This document shows, piece by piece, positions 1-5,759 of a DNA stretch of 9,432 nt. The position numbers and the translations under genes are program-made. The notes below the pieces were generated by a model. It had not been told where the DNA came from and ran no database searches. It saw nothing but the letters and a program-made list of their open reading frames with translations. Each line of letters begins with the position of its first letter. Within the stretch, counting starts at the first letter, position 1. Source of the stretch: an uncultured Oscillospiraceae bacterium. GTDB lineage: Bacteria; Bacillota; Clostridia; Oscillospirales; Acutalibacteraceae. The stretch is taken from assembly GCA_902461995.1 (NCBI GenBank), contig CABQAA010000059.1, positions 1 through 9,432 on the forward strand, written 5' to 3'.

Positions 1-452
1 ACGCCCCGCGGCATTTCGTGCCGGACGGACGGGCTATCGATGAGATCGATCTGTCGGCCTGCCTGGGCGAATGCAGCGTGGTGGAAGGTGAGGGGCTTTT
101 GCTTGGGGCACAGGCGGAGGAGCTTTTGCCGAAAATCAAAACCCGCCTCTTGTTCAAAGGCCGGGTACAGATCAGTCCGAGCGCCGCGTTTGTCCTGTCC
201 GACGCGGGAATCGAGCTGCTCGGTGTGGAAGCACAGTCGGTTGCCCCGCCGGAATGTACCGCAGCCGTTCACCGTCAGCTTCTAGGTTCCGGTATGGTTC
301 TTCTGGAGGGGCTGGACCTGTCAAAGGCCAACCCGGGCACTTATTTTCTGTTCGCGGCCCCGATGAAGATTGCTGGCGTGGATGGAGCGCCGGTTCGAGC
401 GGTTCTTCTCGAGCGGGAGGAGATCGACTGGCGGGAAGATCTCTGGAAATAG
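1..452 (+). CDS. Cyclase / kynurenine formamidase-family metal-dependent hydrolase, C-terminal part (5' truncated)
   Basis: The reading frame is open from the left edge (first full codon at position 3) to a TAG at 450-452, so the N-terminus lies outside the window. The GTG at 18 is probably internal: the codons just before it read A-P-R-H-F, and the two preceding bases AC fit an Asp codon. This gives the end of the family's metal-binding motif HxGTHxDxPxHF. Typical family features follow: an IDEIDL segment, a DAGIELLGVEAQS stretch where members have the substrate-pocket region, VHRQLL, an EGLDLS segment, and a C-terminal PMKIAGVDGAPVRAVL strand. Family members hydrolyse N-formylkynurenine or related cyclic or linear amides and esters, using a metal ion. 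The substrate here is unknown. The gene is transcribed towards the minus-strand operon, so it belongs to a separate transcript. The fold call is firm; the kynurenine assignment is not. Confidence 0.85.
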   Translation, partial: APRHFVPDGRAIDEIDLSACLGECSVVEGEGLLLGAQAEELLPKIKTRLLFKGRVQISPSAAFVLSDAGIELLGVEAQSVAPPECTAAVHRQLLGSGMVLLEGLDLSKANPGTYFLFAAPMKIAGVDGAPVRAVLLEREEIDWREDLWK

Positions 453-465
453 CGCATAATTTAAC

Positions 466-500
466 ATCCCCCGGAGGCCCTTGGCTTCCGGGGGATTCGT
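466..500 (+). terminator. Terminator-like hairpin after the cyclase gene
   Basis: An inverted repeat at 466-496 can form about 14 pairs, including one G-T pair, around a 3-base loop. Its outer arms are ATCCCCCGGA and TCCGGGGGAT. It begins 14 bases after the cyclase stop codon. Only a weak T-rich stretch (TTCGTTTG) follows, so termination efficiency is uncertain. On the minus strand it is also followed by AT-rich sequence, so it could act in both directions. Confidence 0.7.
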
Positions 501-644
501 TTGATACAGCATGTTTGCCAGGGCGGAAAAGCGCCGGCCCGGTTATAATCGTCCGGATGCGGACGGAGGACCCGCCCGAAATGATTTTTTCTATCGTCAC
601 TATGCCATAACATGTGAAATGATGAACCGACAGACATGCGAGGA

Positions 645-686
645 AAAAGAGGAAAAAAGCGTCTCCCGGCCGTACGGGAGACGCTT
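645..686 (-). terminator. Intrinsic terminator of the minus-strand operon
   Basis: There is a perfect 12-bp stem: left arm AAGCGTCTCCCG (657-668) and right arm CGGGAGACGCTT (675-686), with a 6-base loop. Read on the minus strand, the stem is followed by a T run (the A run at 653-658) and then further T-rich sequence. It starts 16 bases after the stop codon of the VOC gene. This is a textbook rho-independent terminator and marks the 3' end of the long operon. Confidence 0.93.
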
Positions 687-702
687 AGAAATCTGCAGAA
701 AA

Positions 703-1176
703 TTACAGTTCCGCTTTGGTTTTCGGGAGCAGACGGTTGTCTTCGGACAGCCGTAGGAAGGGCGCGCAGGCCACCTCCCAGGGATAACCGTCCGGATCGA
801 GAAAATACCCCGAATAGCCGTCATATCCGCCCCAATCCTTGAACTGCGGCTGCTGGTGCGGAGTGGCCCCGGCTTCGATCGCCCGTTTGAAGAGGGCGTC
901 CACTTCTTCAGGATTCGCGCCGTTGATGGCGAGCGTGAAGCCGTTGTACCGGGTTTTCGGGTCGACGGGCAGCAGGGCATCGTTCGCCAGAAAATCGTAG
1001 GGCACCAGACCCAACACGATATTGGATGCGAGCATGAAGGTGCACATTTTCGGATCGGAGTCGGGGGAGCATTCCCATCCGAGCGCTTCGTAAAAGGCGA
1101 CCGACCGTTCGACGCTTTCCACGCCGAGGGTCACAATGGAGATGCTCTGGGCTTTATAAGCGGCTGGATCGGCCAT
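703..1176 (-). CDS. VOC (glyoxalase/bleomycin resistance fold) family protein
   Basis: 157-residue protein with the vicinal-oxygen-chelate fold. The N-terminal beta-alpha unit is visible (SISIVTLGVESVERSVAFYEALGW, about residues 11-34). The C-terminal unit carries the common GGY(x)GYSGYFLDPDGYPWEVA pattern (about 116-136), where Glu134 matches the usual C-terminal metal ligand. The His expected in the first strand of true glyoxalase I is not evident, so methylglyoxal detoxification is not assured. The family also includes epimerases, dioxygenases and binding proteins. The start is supported by AAAGGAG eight bases upstream of ATG. It is the last gene of the operon, about 30 bases after the TrpA-like gene and just before the terminator. 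Handling of a small oxo-intermediate of the pathway is an inference. Confidence 0.85.
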   Translation of the reverse strand: MADPAAYKAQSISIVTLGVESVERSVAFYEALGWECSPDSDPKMCTFMLASNIVLGLVPYDFLANDALLPVDPKTRYNGFTLAINGANPEEVDALFKRAIEAGATPHQQPQFKDWGGYDGYSGYFLDPDGYPWEVACAPFLRLSEDNRLLPKTKAEL

Positions 1177-1206
1177 AGGACAACTCCTTTCTTCTGAAAG
1201 CGGCGT

Positions 1207-1923
1207 TCAGCATTCGGCCTTGAACTCCCGAATTTTCGCCTTGAGTTTTTCAGGCTCGTCGTGCAGCTTGAGGATGGTACTACCCACAAACACCGCATCA
1301 GCGCCGGCGGCCTTGGCCATGGCGGCGTCTTCGGGGGCATGGATTCCCACGCCGCAGTAGATCGGGTTTTGGATGCCCTGGCTCCGCAGATAGCGGATGC
1401 AGTCGGCCAGTTCCGGATACTCGGGTCTGGCCTGGCCGGGAGCGGGTTTGGCCTGCAGATAGACAAAGCCGTTCGACTGCTTCGCGTAGGCCACCTCTTT
1501 GTCCTGCAGATCGTACTGCACATAGCAGCTTACCCGGATGCCGTCCGCGATTAGATGGTTTTTGATGACATCGTCCTTGATTCCCACAAGGATCATGTCG
1601 CGGAAATCGTTTTCCAGGCAGAAGGCGGAAAAGCGTTCGTACCCGATTTCTTCGATGGTGTTTTCATATACCATCAGAATAAAGGTGGTGTCGGGCAGAT
1701 TTTTCTTGGTTTTGGCCATGCCCGCCATATACGCTTCGAAATCGGAGCAGGCCTCGAGAGCCTTGGCCATCCGGCCGGATATGTATTCACTCTCCAAATA
1801 GGGGTTGTGGGAGGGAAAATCGATTTCGATGATATCGCAGCCGGCCTCCACATAGGTTTTTGCCATCTCGATGCTCGCCTCGATAGAGGGATAGCCATTG
1901 GACAGGTAACAAATCAGTTTCAT
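1207..1923 (-). CDS. TrpA-like phosphate-binding TIM-barrel protein (orphan tryptophan synthase alpha homologue)
   Basis: 238 residues, shorter than typical TrpA (about 265). The order of motifs follows TrpA. A YLSNGYPSIEAS segment starts the first strand-helix unit. CDIIEIDFPSHNPYLE (29-44) corresponds to TrpA's ALELGVPFSDPLAD. Phosphate-binding loops lie at GVGIHAPEDA (191-200) and GADAVFVGSTI (207-217). By eye, the catalytic Glu (E. coli/Salmonella E49) is kept as Glu33, and the catalytic Asp (D60) is replaced by Glu44. No TrpB or other trp gene is in the window. A genuine role in tryptophan synthesis is therefore unlikely; a retro-aldol-type lyase or isomerase acting on a phosphorylated substrate is inferred. 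The start has a GAAAGGATG ribosome binding site, and the gene lies 32 bases after the alcohol dehydrogenase stop. Automated pipelines may call this trpA, which would be misleading. Confidence 0.82.
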   Translation of the reverse strand: MKLICYLSNGYPSIEASIEMAKTYVEAGCDIIEIDFPSHNPYLESEYISGRMAKALEACSDFEAYMAGMAKTKKNLPDTTFILMVYENTIEEIGYERFSAFCLENDFRDMILVGIKDDVIKNHLIADGIRVSCYVQYDLQDKEVAYAKQSNGFVYLQAKPAPGQARPEYPELADCIRYLRSQGIQNPIYCGVGIHAPEDAAMAKAAGADAVFVGSTILKLHDEPEKLKAKIREFKAEC

Positions 1924-1955
1924 AGATTTCGCATCCTTTCCGAGCGATGTGCTCC

Positions 1956-3098
1956 TCAGTTGCCGGCATAGACCAGGCGCAGCAGATCCCGCATCTGGGC
2001 CGGGGTGGGGATGATGGGATTGGTCTTGGTGCAGCCGTCGGCCAGCGCCATCGCCGCCATATCGTCGAGCTTCGCCATGTAGGCCGCTTCATCCGGGAGG
2101 AGCTCCCGCAGGGACGCGGGAATATGGAGCACGCCGTTCAGGCGGCGAATCAGGGCGGCCATATCGGATTCGCCCATTTTTTCCGCCATGGCGCTGTAGA
2201 TCGCCTTAGCCCGAGCGTCGCCGCTGTTGAAAGCTATGACGTAGGGAAGGATAACCGCATCCGCGAGGCCGTGCGCCACGTGGAAGAGGCTGCCGACGGT
2301 ATGGGCCATCGAGTGGACGATGCCGAGTGACACGTTCGTAAAGGCCATCCCCGCGATCATGGAGGCGTTCAGCATGGTTTCTCTGGCGGCAATATGGCTC
2401 CCGTCGGTGTATGCGGTTGGCAGGGCCGCGGCGATGTCCACGACAGCGCGTTCGGCGAGGATGTTGCTGACGTAATTCGCCCGGTTGGAGACCAGCGCTT
2501 CCAGGGCGTGGGTCATGGCGTCCATGCCGGTTTCGGCCGTAATGTGGGGAGGCATCGATACTGTGACCTGCGGGTCACAGATGGCGATGTCCGGCATCAT
2601 TTCCATGTTGCCGAGTCCGTGTTTGGCACCCTTGTCGGTGATAACGACTGAACGGGAGACCTCACTTGCGGTGCCGGCGGTGGAAGGAATGCAGCAGAAC
2701 CGGGCCTTTTTCCGCAGGGTGGGGAAGGGATTGGCTGTCAGCAGAGCCTCGAGCGTCTGAAGCTCGGGATGCTCATAATATACCCACATGGTTTTGGCCG
2801 CGTCCATGGGGGAACCGCCGCCGAGAGCGACGATCAGATCGGGTTCGAACCGCAGCATCTCGTCCGCGCCCCGTTTCACGGTGTCGAACGAGGGATCGGG
2901 TTCCACCCCGCGGATAACCGCAGTTTCGGCGCCGGCCTCGTGCAGATAGCCCTCCACCCGGGCGAGCATCCCGTTTTTCTCCAGGCTGGTTCCGCCGATG
3001 ACGATCATAGCTTTCTTGGTGGAGAGGGTTTTCAGAAATTCCAGGCACCCATCCCCGAACATCAGCTGGCTTCCGGCCAGCTTCATCGGTCTCATCAT
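1956..3098 (-). CDS. Iron-containing (group III) alcohol dehydrogenase
   Basis: 380 residues, normal length for the family. The N-terminal Rossmann-like domain carries the NAD(P)-binding GGGSPMDAAK motif (93-102). The STAGTASEVS segment (139-148) is typical of the group. The C-terminal helical domain supplies the predicted metal ligands Asp193, His197 (in ETGMDAMTHALEA), His262 (in GIVHSMAH) and His276 (in VAHGLADA), as in FucO and 1,3-propanediol dehydrogenase. The enzyme interconverts an aldehyde and an alcohol with NAD(P)H. Substrates vary widely and cannot be read from the sequence. In this operon it probably reduces an aldehyde released by one of the neighbouring TIM-barrel enzymes (inference). 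The first ATG of two near-adjacent ATGs was chosen because AAAGGA lies 11 bases upstream; starting at the second would remove one residue. Confidence 0.95.
   Translation of the reverse strand: MMRPMKLAGSQLMFGDGCLEFLKTLSTKKAMIVIGGTSLEKNGMLARVEGYLHEAGAETAVIRGVEPDPSFDTVKRGADEMLRFEPDLIVALGGGSPMDAAKTMWVYYEHPELQTLEALLTANPFPTLRKKARFCCIPSTAGTASEVSRSVVITDKGAKHGLGNMEMMPDIAICDPQVTVSMPPHITAETGMDAMTHALEALVSNRANYVSNILAERAVVDIAAALPTAYTDGSHIAARETMLNASMIAGMAFTNVSLGIVHSMAHTVGSLFHVAHGLADAVILPYVIAFNSGDARAKAIYSAMAEKMGESDMAALIRRLNGVLHIPASLRELLPDEAAYMAKLDDMAAMALADGCTKTNPIIPTPAQMRDLLRLVYAGN
2561..2580. repeat. Small perfect inverted repeat inside the alcohol dehydrogenase gene
   Basis: An 8-bp perfect stem (CTGTGACC / GGTCACAG) surrounds a 4-base loop, within the codons for about residues 173-179 of the alcohol dehydrogenase. 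No T run follows on either strand, so it is not a terminator. It may be chance. Confidence 0.5.
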
Positions 3099-3153
3099 AG
3101 TGCGTCAAGTCCTTTCTTCCATGTGATAAGAGGCGGCATTTGCCGAAAAACGT

Positions 3154-3951
3154 TTACCCGCGGTGCAGGCCGGCCAGGACCTGGCGGACCAGCTCTCCCG
3201 AAATGGGATTGCTCAGGATGCCGCCCTCCTTGAGGCTCGAACCGATGATGGCGCCGTCGGCGATGGAGAGCTGCGCGTCGATATTCTGCGCATTCACGCC
3301 GCTGCCCGCCACGACCGGGATCTTGACGACCTTCTTCACCCGCTCGATCATCTCGATGGGAGTGGTCTCTCCAATGGCGGAGCCAGTGACGATGACGGCG
3401 TCGGCTCCGCAGTCCACGGCATTTTTAGCGGATTTCTCAATGGTGACGTGGGGGAGCAGCATGTTGGTGTGCTTGACCTGGATATCCGCCAGGACCATGA
3501 TATCCTCGGCGTTCAGATTTTTCCGATAGGTCATGCAGGCGCGGGCACAGGGTGTGATCAGTCCGCCGTAGAATTCCACCGTATCCACAAATACGGGAAT
3601 ACGCACAAACTGGCAGCCCGTGGTGTGGGCGATGGAGAGAGAGGCCTCATGGTCGCAGAAGGCGGCATCCACGCCGACTGGAATTTTGACGGCTTTCCGC
3701 ACCCGGTCGGTCGCGATCGCGAGGGAAACGGCCTGGGCTGTGTCCAGCTTGACCGAGAAGGGACCGTCGCCCATGTTCTCGACGATCACGGCGTCCACGC
3801 CGCTCGCTTCCAGCGTGAGGGCATCCTGCACCGCCTGCGCGTAAATTTTTTCACAGTCTCCGGCGTAGCCGACCGTGCCCGGAAGGGGCAGACAGTGGAC
3901 CATGCCGATGACGAATTTCTTGCTGATGCCGAACAGTTCACGAATTTCCAT
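3154..3951 (-). CDS. BtpA/SgcQ-family TIM-barrel protein
   Basis: 265 residues from the chosen ATG at 3951. Family hallmarks run the length of the protein: VIGMVHCLPLPG (14-25), GVDAVIVENMGDGPF (51-65), PVGVDAAFCDHEASLSIA (91-108), CQFVRIPVF (113-121), ADIQVKH (155-161), ADAVIVTGSAIGE (183-195) and VVAGSGVNAQNI (213-224). BtpA was named for a role in photosystem I assembly in cyanobacteria. The E. coli relative SgcQ sits in a putative sugar operon, and the reaction of these relatives is not established. The C-terminal glycine loops suggest binding of a phosphorylated ligand (inference). The start was moved to 3951 because AAAGG at 3961-3965 is nine bases upstream. The ATG at 3960 touches that site, and a longer reading frame from 4032 would overlap the upstream gene. 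The neighbours point to sugar-phosphate or nucleoside metabolism. Confidence 0.9.
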   Translation of the reverse strand: MEIRELFGISKKFVIGMVHCLPLPGTVGYAGDCEKIYAQAVQDALTLEASGVDAVIVENMGDGPFSVKLDTAQAVSLAIATDRVRKAVKIPVGVDAAFCDHEASLSIAHTTGCQFVRIPVFVDTVEFYGGLITPCARACMTYRKNLNAEDIMVLADIQVKHTNMLLPHVTIEKSAKNAVDCGADAVIVTGSAIGETTPIEMIERVKKVVKIPVVAGSGVNAQNIDAQLSIADGAIIGSSLKEGGILSNPISGELVRQVLAGLHRG

Positions 3952-3965
3952 AGTATTCATCCTTT
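3952..3965 (-). promoter_or_regulatory. Ribosome binding site that sets the BtpA-like start
   Basis: On the minus strand GAAAGGATGAATACT precedes ATG. The AAAGG core (3961-3965) is nine bases before the ATG at 3951 but directly abuts the alternative ATG at 3960. This favours the downstream start. Confidence 0.65.
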
Positions 3966-3991
3966 CAAAGAGACTCTGGGGAAACGGCGTT

Positions 3992-4738
3992 TTATTTCGC
4001 CGCAAAACGGTAGATGCCCTCGAGCGCCACACGGCAGAGAAGATCCTCCGCGTCCTTGCGATCCTGTCCCTTGAGGGTATCCTTGAGGTTTTCGAGCACC
4101 GTCGTCATGGTGATAACAGCGGTTTTGACCCCCATCAGCCGCCCGACGGTCAGCATGCAGGCGGATTCCATGTCGATCCCCGAGACGTGCAGCATCCGCA
4201 GCTCGTCGAAGGTTTTTTGCATGTCGATGCCCCATTCCTTGGAAAAACGGGAATCGTGCATCTGGCTGTAGAAGCCGTCCATGGTGCAGCTGATGCCGTT
4301 CAGGACTCGTTTTCCGTAATCGGTGATGGTTTCGTTGAGGGTGTTGACCAGCGCCACATCGGCCACGGCGGGATAGCTCTCTTCCACATAGGTTTTGCTT
4401 GTGGATTCCCGCCGCATCGAGCCGATGGGCACGATGAAATGCCCGAGCATGTCGTCCTGCAGGGCCATGACGGTGCCCATCCGAACCGCGACCTCCATGC
4501 CGCACTCGTACATTTCCTCCATGGCGATGGCGGCGCTGGGAGCGCCGATGCCGGTCGAGGTGACGGTGACGGGCAGGCCCTTGTAGGTGCCGGTGTAGGT
4601 GTTGAATTCCCGCATAAAGGCCACCTGCTTCGGATCATCGAGGTACTGTTTCAGTACCTCGACCCGCCAGGGGTCCCCGGAAAAGAGAACGTGTTTGGCG
4701 ACGGTTTCGGGGCTGCCGCCCATGTATAGGGTACTCAT
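3992..4738 (-). CDS. Nucleoside phosphorylase, uridine phosphorylase (PNP/UDP) family
   Basis: 248 residues from the chosen ATG, close to E. coli Udp (253). The enzyme should split a nucleoside with phosphate into a free base and (deoxy)ribose-1-phosphate in the cytosol. Visible motifs: FSGDPWRVE (19-27, phosphate loop GDPxR), TSTGIGAPSAAIA (60-72), VRMGTVMAL (85-93, the RxGT phosphate-binding site), YPAVADV (122-128), DGFYSQ (154-159) and GIDMESACML (187-196, ribose-contacting Met-Glu). In Udp the uracil-binding residues are Gln166 and Arg168 in FYPGQER. Here the region reads FYSQMHD: a Gln is kept, but the Arg position appears to be His or displaced. The natural base may therefore not be uracil. 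The start at 4738 is supported by AAAAGGAG upstream; a longer frame from 4804 would run into the kinase gene. It sits between the kinase and the BtpA-like gene. Confidence 0.92.
   Translation of the reverse strand: MSTLYMGGSPETVAKHVLFSGDPWRVEVLKQYLDDPKQVAFMREFNTYTGTYKGLPVTVTSTGIGAPSAAIAMEEMYECGMEVAVRMGTVMALQDDMLGHFIVPIGSMRRESTSKTYVEESYPAVADVALVNTLNETITDYGKRVLNGISCTMDGFYSQMHDSRFSKEWGIDMQKTFDELRMLHVSGIDMESACMLTVGRLMGVKTAVITMTTVLENLKDTLKGQDRKDAEDLLCRVALEGIYRFAAK
4638..4662. repeat. Perfect 11-bp intragenic hairpin in the nucleoside phosphorylase gene
   Basis: The left arm TCGAGGTACTG (4638-4648) and right arm CAGTACCTCGA (4652-4662) are exact complements around a TTT loop. It lies about 76-100 bases into the gene, in the codons for VEVLKQYLD just after the phosphate loop. 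No T run follows, so it is not a terminator. Confidence 0.75.
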
Positions 4739-4748
4739 ATAGGCTTCA

Positions 4749-4757
4749 TCTCCTTTT
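4749..4757 (-). promoter_or_regulatory. Ribosome binding site that sets the nucleoside phosphorylase start
   Basis: On the minus strand AAAAGGAGA lies about 11 bases before the ATG at 4738. It falls inside the longer possible frame from 4804, and that longer frame has no comparable site. This favours the 4738 start. Confidence 0.7.
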
Positions 4758-4793
4758 ATAAAGGGCGTTTTTGGGGCGAAATGCCGTCGGTAG

Positions 4794-5759
4794 TCAGTCG
4801 GCACTTTCCTTTAGCACGGTTTCAAAGCACCCCAACCGCTCTTCGAGTTCGGGCAGGGTGGGGGCGTTGGTGCAGCAGCCTTCCTTTTCGATGATGAAGG
4901 AAGAGAGGACGGTACCGAGTTTGGCACACTGCTCGGTGGAGAGGCCGCTGTGATAGCCGTAAAGGAACCCAGCCATGAAGGCGTCACCGGAACCGGTGGT
5001 GTCCTCCACCTTCGCGCAGTCGCAGATCGGAATCTCCACCTGCTCGATGCCGTGCGGGGTCTTGGTATAGCAGCGGCTGCCGTCCCGCCCGAGGGTGGTG
5101 ACGATGATTTCGGCGTTGCCCTCGTCGAACAGGGTGAGGATGTCTTTGCCGAAGATCTTTTCGATGGAATCCCGCTCACACTCGTTGGTGAAGATGATCT
5201 TGCAGTAGTGGAGCAGTTCATCGAGAAAATCGGGCGGGAAGGCGTCCATGTCGCCCTTCATACCGAAGACCAGGGGCACCCCGTGCTGCTTGCATTTGTG
5301 GAAAAATTCCTCATTGTCGCAGCGGGCGCCCACGGTGAGAACCCCCATGCCCGCATCGTCGAAGAGGCTGTCGTCCAGCGGCTTCGAATGGACGCCATCC
5401 ATGGCGCCCGGATAGAACAGGGTGATGTGCTGGCCCATGTTGTCCTGGAGCAGGTAGCACACCGAGGTCCGTTCGCCCGGCACCTGCGAGACCGCGTCGG
5501 TCGGGACGTTTCCTTTTTCCAGGAACGCTTTGAAGCCATTGGTTTCATAGTCGTCCCCAACCCGCAGGATCGGCATGGCCGAAAGGCCCAGGCGGCAGAG
5601 CGCATACGCGATGTTGACCGAACAGCCGCCGTAATAGATGTCCATGTTGGTCTTGTTCGCGATGAGGGAGGTAAACCCGATGCGGGCGGGGGATTTGATC
5701 TTGACCATATGGTCCATGCTGACATAGCCGCTCGTCAGAAAATCCACATGTTTTCCCAT
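4794..5759 (-). CDS. PfkB-family (ribokinase-like) carbohydrate or nucleoside kinase
   Basis: 321 residues, normal for the family. PfkB signature 1 is seen as YYGGCSVNIAYALCRLGL (42-59). Signature 2 is DTTGSGDAFMAGF (253-265), with Asp259 as the predicted catalytic base and the GSGD glycines forming the anion hole. TTLGRDGSRCY (221-231) matches the nucleotide-binding strand. An early SGYVSMDHMV segment (10-19) resembles the sugar-contacting N-terminus of ribokinase. The enzyme transfers phosphate from ATP to a sugar, sugar phosphate or nucleoside. Next to a nucleoside phosphorylase, likely substrates are the imported nucleoside or the released pentose(-1-phosphate), but the sequence does not decide. 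The ATG overlaps the stop of the preceding gene by one base (TAATG), with AGGAGG about ten bases upstream, suggesting translational coupling. Confidence 0.92.
   Translation of the reverse strand: MGKHVDFLTSGYVSMDHMVKIKSPARIGFTSLIANKTNMDIYYGGCSVNIAYALCRLGLSAMPILRVGDDYETNGFKAFLEKGNVPTDAVSQVPGERTSVCYLLQDNMGQHITLFYPGAMDGVHSKPLDDSLFDDAGMGVLTVGARCDNEEFFHKCKQHGVPLVFGMKGDMDAFPPDFLDELLHYCKIIFTNECERDSIEKIFGKDILTLFDEGNAEIIVTTLGRDGSRCYTKTPHGIEQVEIPICDCAKVEDTTGSGDAFMAGFLYGYHSGLSTEQCAKLGTVLSSFIIEKEGCCTNAPTLPELEERLGCFETVLKESAD

Noticed and set aside
544..549. A perfect TATAAT box on the plus strand in the convergent gap.
   Set aside because: The nearest TTGCCA-like -35 (515-520) is 23 bases away, too far, and no plausible plus-strand gene follows. 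Probably chance.
254..756. Open frames overlapping the cyclase gene and the gap, on both strands.
   Set aside because: They are Arg/Pro/Ser-rich shadow translations with no family motifs, and they run through the terminator hairpins.
1207..1923. Assignment as true tryptophan synthase alpha chain (trpA).
   Set aside because: No TrpB or other trp genes, the Asp60 position is Glu, the protein is short, and the operon context is nucleoside uptake and breakdown.
3099..4793. Similar GGCATTT-containing short motifs in the gaps before the alcohol dehydrogenase (about 3134-3146) and phosphorylase (about 4776-4788), considered as a repeat or operator pair.
   Set aside because: The shared core is short, the flanks differ and neither forms a strong symmetric site. 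Not enough to call an operator or repeat family.
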